A stretch of 64,000 nt of DNA from Alphaproteobacteria bacterium GM7ARS4 (GCA_014332745.1 JACONL010000001.1:352658-416657), one strand, 5' to 3'; positions 16,059-25,473 are shown, counted from the stretch's first letter. Translations and numbers: made by a program. The notes: generated by a model not told the origin, from the letters alone.

Positions 16059-16895
16059 TTATAAGGGGGTTATCCTGTTTATGTCAAAGGGAAAATCCTT
16101 GTTGTTGTGTGTTGGGGGTGATGTGAGGCATGTCACCAGAGCATGCAGGAGGTCTATATCCTCATGGGTGGGTTGGAGGCGTGCGAGCATATTGCGTAGG
16201 CGTATGGTGGTTTTTTTGCTGTCATAGCGCTGATGGTGGAAAAATTGCTTTTCCGTGAGCATCGTTTCAAGGCGTTCTAGGAAAAAGAGGCGATGGCGAT
16301 GGGAGGCTGTGGCGTGTGTTGCTTGTTGTGTCTGGGTGCTGTGGCGTGACGTGTTCGAGGCGAGGCGATACCAGTGATAACAGACGAGCAAAACCGCTTG
16401 GGCGATATTGAGGGATGGGCATAAGGGATGGGTATGGATATGGAGGATGCCGTGGCATTGGCTCACCTCTTCATTGGTGAGTCCGCTTCGTTCGCACCCA
16501 AAGAGGACTCCCCATAGGCCGTGGCCGTGGCGTTGTTGTTTATGGAGGGTTGTGATAGCACTATCGAGGTCGAGAACGGGAATATGTTGTGTGCGCGGGC
16601 GCGCTGTTGTGGCGAGAACATAGTGGAGGTCGCTGAGGGCATCTTGGGTTGTGGGGAAAATCTGTGCCTTATGGATAAGGGATGCGCTATGGCATGCCAT
16701 GGCGATGGCGTCTTTCTTGGACCATGTGGGGCGTGGCGACACAAGGCGTAGCCTGGTGACGCCGCAATTGCCCATAGCGCGCGCCACAGCGCCGATATTC
16801 ACACCCAATTGCGGGCGCGCCAAGATGACAACGCCTGTCGGCGCATGGCTGTTGTCGCTGTGCCTCGAGTCTTTTGTCTGCCTATGCTCTTCCAT
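16059..16895 (-). CDS. trmJ: tRNA/rRNA 2'-O-methyltransferase, SpoU family (TrmJ-like)
   Basis: SPOUT-class SAM methyltransferase; TrmJ methylates position 32 of several tRNAs. Motif 1 is VILARPQLGVNIGAVARAMGNCG, motif 2 GLWGVLFGCERSGLTNEE, motif 3 SLNIAQAVLLVCYHWY, the knotted-fold SAM site. A C-terminal extension follows, as in TrmJ. ATG 16895, four bases after the cimA stop, is preferred; in-frame starts reach back to 17015 inside cimA. 278 residues. It ends the long - strand operon. The exact tRNA target is inferred from the family. Confidence 0.82.
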   Translation of the reverse strand: MEEHRQTKDSRHSDNSHAPTGVVILARPQLGVNIGAVARAMGNCGVTRLRLVSPRPTWSKKDAIAMACHSASLIHKAQIFPTTQDALSDLHYVLATTARPRTQHIPVLDLDSAITTLHKQQRHGHGLWGVLFGCERSGLTNEEVSQCHGILHIHTHPLCPSLNIAQAVLLVCYHWYRLASNTSRHSTQTQQATHATASHRHRLFFLERLETMLTEKQFFHHQRYDSKKTTIRLRNMLARLQPTHEDIDLLHALVTCLTSPPTHNNKDFPFDINRITPL

Positions 16896-16899
16896 ATGG

Positions 16900-18519
16900 C
16901 TAAGATGCGCTGATGGCGTGGGCGTTATTCTGTTCTGCCTCGTCATACATGAGCGCCCAATAGAAGGCGTCAAGGAGTGCTTCCCATGAGGCGTGGATGA
17001 TATTGGCGGACACACCGATGGTAGAGCATTCGGGGGCGTCGTGGTATGTGAAGGTGATCATGACGCGGGTTGTGGCGGCGGTATTTTCTCCTTGAGGCAG
17101 GATAAGCACTTTATAATCGCTGAGGGTGAGGCGGGACAGGGAGGGAAAGAGGGGTTGGAGGACGCACCGCAAGGCGCTATCGAGGGCGTGAAAAGGGCCT
17201 TCCTCTGTTATTTTTTCGCATGAATAGGTTTTTTCATCTGGCGTTTGGATGGTGACGTTGGCTGTGGAGGAGTCTTGGCATGTGGTGACGTGATAATCTT
17301 TCACGGCGAAGGGGCGTGGGTGGTTTGGGTGGATAATGGAACGGGCGAGGAGAATGCAGCTGGCGTCAGCTTTATCGTAGCTATAGCCTTGAAATTCTTT
17401 TTGTTTGATGAGGCTGGCGATGTTATCCAGTTGGGCGTCATTGGCGTGTAGTGGCGGGGTGTGTGTTTCGAGGAGGGAGCGTATGCCTGTTTTTCCCGCC
17501 TGATTCGAGACGATGAGTTGGCGTTGATTGCCGACTCGTGCGGGGTCAATATGTTCGTAGCTGAGGGGATTTTTCATAACAGCAGCGCTATGGAGTCCGC
17601 CTTTATGGGCGAAGGCGCGTGTTCCTACGTAGGGGGCGCTGGGCGAGGGCAGGCGATTGATGACATGGTCGATGGCGTGCGCGTAAAAGGTCAGCTCTCT
17701 CAGGCGTTCTTGAGAGATGTTTGTTTGATAGCCCATTTTATAGACGAGGGTTGGGATGATGGAGACGAGGTCGGCATTGCCACAGCGTTCCCCTAAGCCA
17801 TTGAACGTGCCTTGGACGTGGCGTGCGCCTGCTTCCACCGCGGCGAGGGAATTGGCGGTCGCAAGCCCCATATCGTTATGGCAGTGGATTCCTATGGGGA
17901 TATTGCCTTGTTGGCGCACGACATCATTGGTGACATGGGCGATATGGTCGGGCATGCTTCCACCGTTGGTATCACAGAGGACGAGACAATGGGCGTCATG
18001 GTGCGCCGCTGCTTGGAGGCATTCCATAGCATATGTGCGGTTCTGTTTATAGCCGTCAAAGAAATGTTCGCCATCGAAGATAACGCGTTTTCCCGTTGTT
18101 CTAAGGAACGCCACAGAGTCGGCGATCATGCGAAGATTATCCTCTAACCCGACATGGAGCGTATGCTCTACGTGAAAATCCCAGCATTTCCCGACGATAC
18201 AGAAGCCATCGGCATCACTTTGGACGAGGGCTTGTAATTGGGGGTCATCTTGGGCGGTGCGTCCTTTTTTGTGTGTCATGCCAAAGGCCATAACGTGGGC
18301 ATGGCGTCGTTGGGGAATATCGGCAAAGAAGGCATCATCGGTGGGGTTGGCGCTAGGCCACCCGCCTTCGATAAAGTCGATACCGAATTCATCCAGCAGA
18401 GTCGTGATACGTCTCTTATCGTCGGTGCGAAAATAGACACCGAGCGTTTGTGCGCCATCTCGAAGGGTGCTGTCATAGAGGTGAATGAAGCGCGACGATG
18501 TCATCTCAGCGCGAACCAT
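16900..18519 (-). CDS. cimA: (R)-citramalate synthase
   Basis: Condenses pyruvate and acetyl-CoA to citramalate, the threonine-independent entry to isoleucine synthesis. 539 residues, normal for CimA and longer than the core of LeuA. The HMGL-like TIM barrel starts LYDSTLRDGAQTLGV (metal-binding D) and includes EGGWPSANPTDD, IGIHCHNDMGLATANS (metal-binding HxH) and GLGERCGNADL. AFAHKGGLHSAAV precedes the C-terminal regulatory domain. The GGWPSANP segment is typical of CimA relatives as opposed to LeuA. It is followed by trmJ and preceded by cysS on the same strand. Confidence 0.88.
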   Translation of the reverse strand: MVRAEMTSSRFIHLYDSTLRDGAQTLGVYFRTDDKRRITTLLDEFGIDFIEGGWPSANPTDDAFFADIPQRRHAHVMAFGMTHKKGRTAQDDPQLQALVQSDADGFCIVGKCWDFHVEHTLHVGLEDNLRMIADSVAFLRTTGKRVIFDGEHFFDGYKQNRTYAMECLQAAAHHDAHCLVLCDTNGGSMPDHIAHVTNDVVRQQGNIPIGIHCHNDMGLATANSLAAVEAGARHVQGTFNGLGERCGNADLVSIIPTLVYKMGYQTNISQERLRELTFYAHAIDHVINRLPSPSAPYVGTRAFAHKGGLHSAAVMKNPLSYEHIDPARVGNQRQLIVSNQAGKTGIRSLLETHTPPLHANDAQLDNIASLIKQKEFQGYSYDKADASCILLARSIIHPNHPRPFAVKDYHVTTCQDSSTANVTIQTPDEKTYSCEKITEEGPFHALDSALRCVLQPLFPSLSRLTLSDYKVLILPQGENTAATTRVMITFTYHDAPECSTIGVSANIIHASWEALLDAFYWALMYDEAEQNNAHAISAS

Positions 18520-18594
18520 TATTTATGGGTGTGGACGGCATGGGTATGGACGGCAGGGCATGCGTCATGAGGGTTTTATTGTATGCTGTAGCCC

Positions 18595-20001
18595 TCATGC
18601 TTTTTTTTGTATCCTTCTTTTCCATTGCACCGAGCCATCGGCTTTATCTTCTATGGCGATACCCATACCATGCAATTGGGTGCGTATGGCATCAGCTTGG
18701 TCATAGTTTCGCTGTGTTTTTGCTTCAACCCGTTGCTTGATAAGGCTCTCTATCATATCGACGGTGGTTTGGTCGTTGTCGTGCATGGTTTGGAACCATT
18801 CTTTAGGCGAGCGTGTAATAATGGCGAGGATGTCTCTTGCGACTGAGAAGGCGCGTAAGGCTTCTGTTCTCTTTGTGCCTGTGACATCTTTACGAAGATT
18901 TTTCCCGTGTTTATGGAGATGGGCGAAGGCGAGGGGCGTATTCATGTCATCCAGCAAGGCCTCTGTGACGTCGCATGGGACGAGTGTCTTTTTCTCTTGG
19001 CTGTCGTCTCTATCGTCATGGCATGTCTCGATGGCGTGATAGAGCGTATCGAGGGCAGAGCGTGCTTGTGCCAAGGCGTCTTTATGCCATTGGATGGGTT
19101 GTCGGTAATGGGTTTGCAGGAGGAAATAGCGCAAGGCCTCTGTTGGGTGTTCTTGGAGCAAGGCGCCTAGGCGTATATCATTGCCGAGGGACTTTGACAT
19201 TTTTGCGTCTCCTATTTCTATGCTTCCATTATGGAGCCAGAATTGCGCCATAACGTCTGTATGGTAGCCACAGCAGCTCTGTGCTTGTTCATTTTCGTGA
19301 TGGGGGAACAGCAAATCGATACCGCCGCCATGGATATCGAAGGGTGTTTTGAGGCATGCGTGGCTCATGGCGGAGCATTCGATATGCCATCCTGGTCGTC
19401 CGTCTCCCCATGGGCTTGTCCATGCGGGTTCGCCTTTTTTCGAGGGTTTCCACAGGACGAAATCGAGGGGCGAGCGTTTATAGTCTGACACGTCGACACG
19501 TTCGCCGGCGCGCATATGCTCTGTGGTGCGTCCGCTGAGTGCGCCATAATCGGGCAGAGACGGCACATGGAAGAGGACATGGCCGCATGCTTCATAGGCG
19601 TGTCCGCTTTTGAGGAGTGCGCCTATGAGGTGATGGATGGCGTCCATATGGTCGGTGGCGCGCGGTTCAAGGTCTGGCGGCGCGACGTGCAGGGCTTCCA
19701 TGCGTTGATGGAAGAGGTCTGTCATCTGTTGGGCGAGGGCATGGGGTGTTTGTTGGGTTTGTTGTGCTCTCTGGATGATTTTATCATCCACATCGGTGAT
19801 ATTGCGCGCGTAAGTGACACGAGGAAACAGGCGACGCAAGAGGCGCACCAAGACATCAAACACAACCATAGGGCGCGCATTGCCGATATGAATATCGTCA
19901 TAGACGGTGGGGCCACAGACATAGAGGCGCACGTGGGAGGGCTCTATGGGGTGAAAGGGTTTCTTTTTCTTTGTAGCGTGATGGTAGAGGGTCAGGGTCA
20001 T
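18595..20001 (-). CDS. cysS: Cysteinyl-tRNA synthetase
   Basis: Class I synthetase, 468 residues. The HIGH-type motif appears as DDIHIGNARP, with a zinc-binding Cys in LYVCGPTVYDD. Further zinc ligands lie in GWHIECSAMS and FPHHENE. The KMSKS loop is intact (AKMSKSLGNDI). The start overlaps the gltX stop by four bases, so expression is coupled. It ends 75 bases before cimA. Confidence 0.95.
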   Translation of the reverse strand: MTLTLYHHATKKKKPFHPIEPSHVRLYVCGPTVYDDIHIGNARPMVVFDVLVRLLRRLFPRVTYARNITDVDDKIIQRAQQTQQTPHALAQQMTDLFHQRMEALHVAPPDLEPRATDHMDAIHHLIGALLKSGHAYEACGHVLFHVPSLPDYGALSGRTTEHMRAGERVDVSDYKRSPLDFVLWKPSKKGEPAWTSPWGDGRPGWHIECSAMSHACLKTPFDIHGGGIDLLFPHHENEQAQSCCGYHTDVMAQFWLHNGSIEIGDAKMSKSLGNDIRLGALLQEHPTEALRYFLLQTHYRQPIQWHKDALAQARSALDTLYHAIETCHDDRDDSQEKKTLVPCDVTEALLDDMNTPLAFAHLHKHGKNLRKDVTGTKRTEALRAFSVARDILAIITRSPKEWFQTMHDNDQTTVDMIESLIKQRVEAKTQRNYDQADAIRTQLHGMGIAIEDKADGSVQWKRRIQKKA

Positions 20002-21380
20002 TGTCGCAAGCGTCTTGATGTTTCGTCTTTACCGATGAAGGGGAGAAGGGCGTCTATTTCTGGTCCTGTCTTTTGTCCTGTGAGGGCAAGGCGAAGGGGG
20101 AGGAACAGCTGTTTTCCCTTGCGTCCCGTTTTTTCTGCCACCATCTTACACCATTGTTGCCATTGATGTTTGTTCCATGTTGCTTTGTCCCAGGGCGTCT
20201 CAGGGAGGAGGGAGGCGATTTGCTGGAGGGCGTTTCTATCATCGGTGGTGAGGATGTCCGATGGGGCGAGAGGTTTGAAACATATATCTGCCCAAAGCCT
20301 GAGGTCGTTGAGGGTTGTGACATTGGCGCGTACGACATGCCAGAAATCCTCTGCCATCTTCGTAGGGATAGGCAATGTTGCCATATGGTCTTTGACGTTG
20401 GTAAAGGGCGTGGTGCGCATAAGGCGGCGATTCATGTCATAGAACAGGGACGAGTCGAGGCGAGGGCTGTTTTGCGAAAATGACGTTATGTCCATCTTGT
20501 GCGCCAGTGTCGTCATGTCGTGATAGGGGGTGAGGTCTTTGCGACTTCCCAGATGGGCTAACACGCTTCTTATGCTTGATGGGTCGAGTCCTTGCTCTTT
20601 CAGGGCGCGGAGAGACATATCCGTTGCATCCCTTTTCGAGAAGGCTTTTCCCTGTCCATTGACGAGTAACGGCACATGGCCAAACGAGGGTGGCGTTTTC
20701 CCTAATGCCTTAAAGAGTGCTATTTGTGCTGCCGTATTCGTCATATGGTCTTCTCCCCGTAAGATATGGGTGATTCCCAAGGCGCTATCATCGATAACGG
20801 AGGTCAGGGTGAAGAGGGGGCGTTTGTCAGCGCGCACGACAACGGGGTCTGATAGGTTATCGATGGGATGTCTATGAGCGCCAAAGACCATATCATGCCA
20901 TTGGATACTCTGTTCTTGGAGCAAGAATCGATAGTAGGGCTGTCTTCCTTCTTGTTCATAGCGTTGTTTTTGCTGTTGTGTGAGGGAGAGGGCTGTTCTA
21001 TCGTAGCGTGGCGGGCGTCCTTGTTTGAGGGCAATAGAGCGTTTGCGCGCCAGTTCCTCTTGGGTTTCATAGCATGGGTAGAGGCGTCCCTGTTGGGTGA
21101 GCTGTTGGAGCGCGCTTTGATAGAGGTCAAGGCGTTGGGATTGGTGGATGATATGATGCCATTGGATACCGAGCCATTGGAGGTCTTCCATGAGCGCATC
21201 GGTATAGCGCTGTTGGCTACGTGTTTCATCGGTGTCATCGATACGCAAGCTCAGCGTCCCGCTGTGTTTTATGGCGTAGCATGCGTTGAGGAGGGCGATA
21301 CGGGCGTTGCCAATATGGAGGAATCCCGTAGGGCTTGGGGCAAAGCGCACATGAGGCCGATGGGGGGAGGGGGGTGTCAT
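19998..21380 (-). CDS. gltX: Glutamyl-tRNA synthetase
   Basis: 460 residues, class I. The HIGH region is FAPSPTGFLHIGNARIALL. The KMSKS equivalent is AFSKRDA, somewhat diverged, as is common in one of the two GltX paralogues of alphaproteobacteria. DDTDETRSQQRY and LRGEDHMTNTAAQIALF are conserved catalytic segments. It overlaps cysS by four bases and nadE by one. Discriminating or non-discriminating specificity cannot be read here; gatABC is not in the window. Confidence 0.9.
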   Translation of the reverse strand: MTPPSPHRPHVRFAPSPTGFLHIGNARIALLNACYAIKHSGTLSLRIDDTDETRSQQRYTDALMEDLQWLGIQWHHIIHQSQRLDLYQSALQQLTQQGRLYPCYETQEELARKRSIALKQGRPPRYDRTALSLTQQQKQRYEQEGRQPYYRFLLQEQSIQWHDMVFGAHRHPIDNLSDPVVVRADKRPLFTLTSVIDDSALGITHILRGEDHMTNTAAQIALFKALGKTPPSFGHVPLLVNGQGKAFSKRDATDMSLRALKEQGLDPSSIRSVLAHLGSRKDLTPYHDMTTLAHKMDITSFSQNSPRLDSSLFYDMNRRLMRTTPFTNVKDHMATLPIPTKMAEDFWHVVRANVTTLNDLRLWADICFKPLAPSDILTTDDRNALQQIASLLPETPWDKATWNKHQWQQWCKMVAEKTGRKGKQLFLPLRLALTGQKTGPEIDALLPFIGKDETSRRLRQ

Positions 21381-23179
21381 CAGGTCGGTTGGTGGGGCAT
21401 GGGGTGTTTTGTTGGCGGGTCAGCCAGTTCTTGGGAGAGCATAGGATAGCGTCTATCGCGGCCAAACATGCTGGAGGTAAGGCGAAGACCGGGGGGTGCT
21501 TGTTTGCGTTTATACTCTTGGGCGAGGAGTTTTTTATAGAGGGTCTGGGGCGTGTGGGGCTGAGGGAGGGGGGCGAGCCTTTGCGTGTCGAGGGTCTGGG
21601 GGGTGCGTCTTTCATCGATGAATTGACGCAAGAGCGGGTCAAGGAGGGCATAGGCGGGCAGGTCATCTTCATCTTTTTGCTGGGGTGCGAGTTCTGCCGT
21701 TGGCGGGCGGGTCAGGATGGTTGGCGGGAAGGGGGACATAACGCCATGACGATGGGTTTGAGGGTGATTCTTTTGTCGCCAATGGGCGAGAGCATAGACA
21801 TGGGTTTTATAGACATCTTTGAGGGGGGCGAGGCTTCCGCACATATCACCATAGAGGGTGGCATAGCCCATGGCCAATTCGGACTTATTTCCTGTGGCGA
21901 GGAGGAGGCGGTTTTCCATATTGGCGCGGGTCATAAGGAGCGTGCCACGGATACGCGCTTGGAGATTCTGTGTTGCTGTGGAGGAGGCATGGGTCGTGGA
22001 GGGACGCCCATGGAGACGCCCATGGAGACGCCCATGCGTCAAGGCTTGTTGGTAGCTGTCCATTAAGGGGGCGATGGGGATGACATCATAATGGATGGCG
22101 AGATGTCGCGCCATGGCGATGGCGTCTGTGAGGGTCTCTTGAGACGTATGGTGCGACGGCATGATGAGGACATGGACGTTGTCAGCGCCGAGACTATCCA
22201 CGGCAAGGATGGCGACAAGGGCTGAGTCGATACCGCCAGACAAGCCTAAGAGGCATTGTGTGAAGCCACTCTTGGCAAAATAGGCGCGTATGCCACAGAG
22301 GAGTCCGTGATAGTCGCATGCTTCTGCGCTGTTATCGCCATGAGGGGATGTCGCTGTTTGCGGGAAAGGCGTTGAGGGGACGAGGCTTTTTGCGCTGTTG
22401 CCATGCGCCCCGCGCATACCCCCGTGTACCCACGTATTGGTGAGACGCGCCTCTTCCCATGCGTGTGCCATGACATAGCGTGTCGTGGCGTCCATCATAA
22501 AAGATGCCCCATCGAACAGGATTTCATCTTGTCCTCCCACCATATTGACATAGAGGAGGGGGCATGCAGTTTTTTGGACGATAGAGCGCGCCCGTGCGAT
22601 ACGTTTTTGGCTTTTATGTTGTTCATAGGGTGAGGCATTGAGGACGATGAGCATGCTTGTGTTGTTGAGGGTTCGTTGATGGAGGGTGTCGTCATGCCAG
22701 AAATCTTCACAGATGAGGACGTGGAGGCGGTATGTCGTCTTGTCCTTTGTGAAGAGCATGGGCGTATGGCGGGGTGCTGCCTCACAAAAGATACGTTTTT
22801 CGTCAAAGATTCCGTGATTGGGGAGATGGCGTTTATAGATGACATCCTGAATTTTTCCCTCAGAGAGCATGAGGGCGGCGTTATGGCGTTGCTGTGTCTG
22901 TGGGTCGTGCCATGGACATCCGACGAGGATGGCGGGTCCTGTGCGTGTGGCGCGGGCGATGTTGTTGATGGCGGCATGGGCGGCGTCCATGCAATGGGGA
23001 TGGAGGATAAGGTCTTCAGGCGGATAGCCACAGAGGAAGAGCTCACTGACAACGAGCATATCAATATCCTCTGATGCTTGTTGGTGCATGGCGAGGAGCG
23101 TATCCCGATTGCCGTCAATATCACCTAAGCGCGGTGAGGATTGACAGAGGGCGATGGTGAGGCTGACATCGAGAGTCAT
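21380..23179 (-). CDS. nadE: Glutamine-dependent NAD+ synthetase
   Basis: Last step of NAD synthesis: amidation of deamido-NAD using glutamine. 599 residues from ATG 23179; upstream in-frame codons lack family similarity. The N-terminal nitrilase-like glutaminase domain (1 to about 270) has its Glu in VVSELFLCGYPPED, the Lys in YKRHLPNHGIFDEKR and the nucleophile Cys in LICEDFW. The C-terminal synthetase has the PP-loop GLSGGIDSALVA and GNKSELAMGYATLYGDM. An in-frame 12-base triplication adds RLHGRLHGRP in a variable loop. It lies 19 bases after aroG. Confidence 0.93.
   Translation of the reverse strand: MTLDVSLTIALCQSSPRLGDIDGNRDTLLAMHQQASEDIDMLVVSELFLCGYPPEDLILHPHCMDAAHAAINNIARATRTGPAILVGCPWHDPQTQQRHNAALMLSEGKIQDVIYKRHLPNHGIFDEKRIFCEAAPRHTPMLFTKDKTTYRLHVLICEDFWHDDTLHQRTLNNTSMLIVLNASPYEQHKSQKRIARARSIVQKTACPLLYVNMVGGQDEILFDGASFMMDATTRYVMAHAWEEARLTNTWVHGGMRGAHGNSAKSLVPSTPFPQTATSPHGDNSAEACDYHGLLCGIRAYFAKSGFTQCLLGLSGGIDSALVAILAVDSLGADNVHVLIMPSHHTSQETLTDAIAMARHLAIHYDVIPIAPLMDSYQQALTHGRLHGRLHGRPSTTHASSTATQNLQARIRGTLLMTRANMENRLLLATGNKSELAMGYATLYGDMCGSLAPLKDVYKTHVYALAHWRQKNHPQTHRHGVMSPFPPTILTRPPTAELAPQQKDEDDLPAYALLDPLLRQFIDERRTPQTLDTQRLAPLPQPHTPQTLYKKLLAQEYKRKQAPPGLRLTSSMFGRDRRYPMLSQELADPPTKHPMPHQPT
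22000..22035 (-). repeat. 12-bp tandem triplication inside nadE
   Basis: Three copies of GGAGACGCCCAT (first copy varied) at 22000-22011, 22012-22023 and 22024-22035. In frame; encodes the repeated GRLH units of NadE. Confidence 0.9.
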
Positions 23180-23198
23180 AGAGTGTGTGCGCGCTGTC

Positions 23199-24578
23199 TT
23201 ATGACGTGTGTGTTGTATGGATGCCTTGATGTTGTTCTTTGATTTCATCCGCCAAGAGGAAGGCCAATTCCAGTGATTGATGGGCGTTGAGTCGTGGGTC
23301 GCAATGGGTATGATAGCGGTCTTTGAGATTTTCTTCGGTGATGGCTTGCGCACCGCCCAGACATTCCGTCACATCCTGTCCTGTCATTTCCACATGGATA
23401 CCGCCAATATGGAGCTGTTCTTGTCTGAGGGCGTGGCAGAAATGGCGCACTTCGGCAAGGATATGGTCGAAAGGTCGTGTCTTATACCCGGTTTTACTTT
23501 TGATGACATTGCCATGCATGGGGTCGCATGTCCATATGACGTGGCGTTTTTCCCGTGTGATGGCTTTGAGGAGGGGTGGCAGATGTTTTTGGACGTTATC
23601 ATGGCCCATACGGACGATGAACGTGAGGCGTCCGGGGTCATTGTCGGGGTTGAGAATATCGGCAAGGCGTAGCAGGTCATCGGCGTGTGCCGATGGTCCT
23701 ACTTTCACGCCGATAGGGTTATCGATGCCTTTCATAAATTGGACGTGGGCCTGTTGCGGGTTGCGTGTTCGTTCGCCTATCCAGAGCATATGGGCGCTGA
23801 CGTCATACCATTTCCCGTTGGTGCTATCGATACGTGTGAGGGCTTCTTCATAAGGGAGGAGGAGCGCTTCGTGTGATGTATAGAAATCTATTTCACGCAA
23901 TTGGCGCACCGTGCTTGGCGTGATGTCGAAGGCTGCCATGAAAGAGAGGGCTTCGCTGATACGGTTGGCGATGGTATGGTAGCGGTGTCCTTGCGGGCTT
24001 TTCTCGACAAAGCTGAGCATCCAGCCATGGACTTTTTGAATATCGGCATACCCGCCTTGGGCGAAGGCGCGTAGCAGGTTGAGCGTTGCGGCGGCTTGAT
24101 GGTATCCCCTGATCATGCGGTCGGGGTCAGCTATGCGCGCCGCCTCATCGAACTGAATATCATTCACCATGTCGCCTAGGTAGCTTGGGAGCGTCTTGCC
24201 GTTTTGCGACTCTGTGGGCTGTGAGCGTGGCTTGACGAATTGTCCCGCTGTGCGTCCCACTTTGATGATAGGCATACCCGCCCCAAAGGTGAGGACAACG
24301 GCCATTTGGAGCATGACGCGAAACGTATCGCGTATGGTGTCAGCGCTGAATTCTTTGAAACTCTCGGCGCAGTCGCCTCCTTGTAACAGGAAGCCTCTTC
24401 CTTGTGCCACATCCGCCAATTGTCTCTTGAGGGCGCGGGCTTCGCCCGCAAAGACGAGGGGGGGGAGCGCATGGAGTCGCTTCAGCGTCTTCTCTAACGC
24501 ATGCTTATCGTCATAGACTGGCTGATGCAGGGCTTCATAATGTTGCCAAAGAGCAGGATGCCATGGAGAGTCAGACAT
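23199..24578 (-). CDS. aroG: Class II (plant-type) DAHP synthase
   Basis: 3-deoxy-D-arabino-heptulosonate 7-phosphate synthase, first step of the shikimate pathway. 459 residues from ATG 24578; the [12 protein letters not shown] start matches the type II family, so an in-frame extension to 24668 across DNA repeats is rejected. Key segments: [59 protein letters not shown] and [18 protein letters not shown], which carry the metal-binding Cys, His and Glu residues. It heads a likely operon aroG-nadE-gltX-cysS-cimA-trmJ, with a 14-bp repeat in its leader. Confidence 0.94.
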   Translation of the reverse strand: MSDSPWHPALWQHYEALHQPVYDDKHALEKTLKRLHALPPLVFAGEARALKRQLADVAQGRGFLLQGGDCAESFKEFSADTIRDTFRVMLQMAVVLTFGAGMPIIKVGRTAGQFVKPRSQPTESQNGKTLPSYLGDMVNDIQFDEAARIADPDRMIRGYHQAAATLNLLRAFAQGGYADIQKVHGWMLSFVEKSPQGHRYHTIANRISEALSFMAAFDITPSTVRQLREIDFYTSHEALLLPYEEALTRIDSTNGKWYDVSAHMLWIGERTRNPQQAHVQFMKGIDNPIGVKVGPSAHADDLLRLADILNPDNDPGRLTFIVRMGHDNVQKHLPPLLKAITREKRHVIWTCDPMHGNVIKSKTGYKTRPFDHILAEVRHFCHALRQEQLHIGGIHVEMTGQDVTECLGGAQAITEENLKDRYHTHCDPRLNAHQSLELAFLLADEIKEQHQGIHTTHTS

Positions 24579-24616
24579 AACGGAGGCAGGGAGAAGACGA
24601 TAGATGGCGTGCAGGG

Positions 24617-24678
24617 ACATTCCCAAAGGGACGTTCCCAAGGGTACATTCCCAAGGGTACATTCCCAAGGGTACATTC
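24617..24678. repeat. 14-bp tandem repeat (4.4 copies) in the aroG leader
   Basis: Copies at 24617-24630, 24631-24644, 24645-24658 and 24659-24672, plus a partial copy. The unit is ACATTCCCAAGGGT; each copy contains the near-palindrome CCCAAGGG. The block fills the predicted 5' untranslated leader of aroG, directly downstream of its -10 box. Confidence 0.9.
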
Positions 24679-24684
24679 TATGCC

Positions 24685-24713
24685 ACAATAAATCCTTGAC
24701 ATGCCCTTGTAAA
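24685..24713 (-). promoter_or_regulatory. Promoter for the aroG operon
   Basis: On the - strand TTTACA (24713-24708), a 17-base spacer, then TATTGT (24690-24685). Predicted start is near 24678, giving a leader of about 100 bases that consists largely of the 14-bp repeats. It interleaves with a + strand promoter. Confidence 0.5.
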
Positions 24714-24723
24714 GACCTATATC
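24696..24723 (+). promoter_or_regulatory. Promoter for the Met-rich exported protein
   Basis: TTGACA (24696-24701), 16-base spacer, TATATC (24718-24723), 67 bases before the start codon. Its -35 box lies inside the spacer of the aroG promoter, so the two divergent promoters overlap and may exclude each other. Confidence 0.55.
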
Positions 24724-24789
24724 CTCGAGGGTGTGCAGGGGATACGCGCCTCACACGAACCAAAGATAATCATTGATAAGGAGACAAGA

Positions 24790-25248
24790 ATGAAAACATT
24801 ACGTATGGCTACAGGATTTGTCGTGGCTGTTTGCTTTGCCTATGGTTCTACCCCTGCGGTGGCAGGAGACATGGAAGACCATGGCATGATGCATATGATG
24901 GATAAGGGTGGTTCTATGGCGCCTATGGTGGAGCTTCCCTCTGATATGTCGAAGAGTGATGTGCCGAGTGACATGATCATGATGATGGACACGCCAGATG
25001 GTGAAAAGGCTTTCATCCCTTGGTATCTCACAAAATCCTATCGCGAGATGTCTAGGAGCATGGAAAAATCTGGCATGCCAGATGGCACCATGATGCAGAT
25101 GGAGGATGGCTCTTTTGCGTTTGTCCCTTGGTATCTCACGCCACAGCATTCTGATATGCTTATGCATGATGATAAGATGGGGCGTGGCATGAAGAAGATG
25201 TCGTCAGGGGATATGCGCTACGTTTTTGTCCCTTGGTATAAGCGTTAA
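24790..25248 (+). CDS. Met-rich exported protein with three FxPWY motifs, unassigned
   Basis: 152 residues with a signal peptide (MKTLRMATGFVVAVCFAYG, cleavage after AVAG). The mature part is very Met-rich: 26 Met in the whole sequence, with clusters such as HGMMHMMDK and DMIMMMD. A short motif occurs three times: KAFIPWYLT, FAFVPWYLT and, at the C-terminus, YVFVPWYKR. The first two follow a PDG box. AAGGAG precedes ATG 24790 by six bases. I do not recognise a family. Met/His clusters in an exported protein suggest Cu(I)/Ag(I) binding in the periplasm, but that is inference. Confidence 0.75.
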   Translation: MKTLRMATGFVVAVCFAYGSTPAVAGDMEDHGMMHMMDKGGSMAPMVELPSDMSKSDVPSDMIMMMDTPDGEKAFIPWYLTKSYREMSRSMEKSGMPDGTMMQMEDGSFAFVPWYLTPQHSDMLMHDDKMGRGMKKMSSGDMRYVFVPWYKR

Positions 25249-25280
25249 GGCGGGGCGTTTGTTGGGGGGTAGGGTGTGAG

Positions 25281-25378
25281 GCATGCAAAGGCGCATGCGC
25301 GCTGGGGGGCGCTGGGCTTTGACATGACCTACCCTGCGCAAGAAATGCATGCAAAGGCGCATGCGCGCTGGGGGGCGC
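25281..25378. repeat. Pair of perfect 32-bp direct repeats
   Basis: Identical 32-base copies at 25281-25312 and 25347-25378, separated by 34 bases. Each starts GCATGCAAAG and contains the palindrome GCGCATGCGC. It lies between the Met-rich gene and gor, which are convergent. The 225-base gap holds no gene that I can support. Confidence 0.92.
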
Positions 25379-25473
25379 GGGGGGTGTTTTTTCTCTTTTG
25401 ACGGGGTTATAGGGTGCGGAGGCGCTGTCCTTGCGCGTCATTCATTGTCCCGTCTTGTTTCCCGTCTCATGTC

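Noticed and set aside
23180-23353. N-terminal extension of NadE to 23353
   Set aside because: The extra residues are unlike the family and overlap the end of aroG; ATG 23179 gives the normal start.
24617-24678. Possible CRISPR array (regular repeats in an intergenic gap)
   Set aside because: Units are contiguous 14-mers without unique spacers, and no cas genes are near.
25160-25441. - strand ORF with repeated HAPLHA peptides over the 32-bp repeats
   Set aside because: Produced by the DNA repeat and the antisense of the Met-rich gene; no similarity or start signal.
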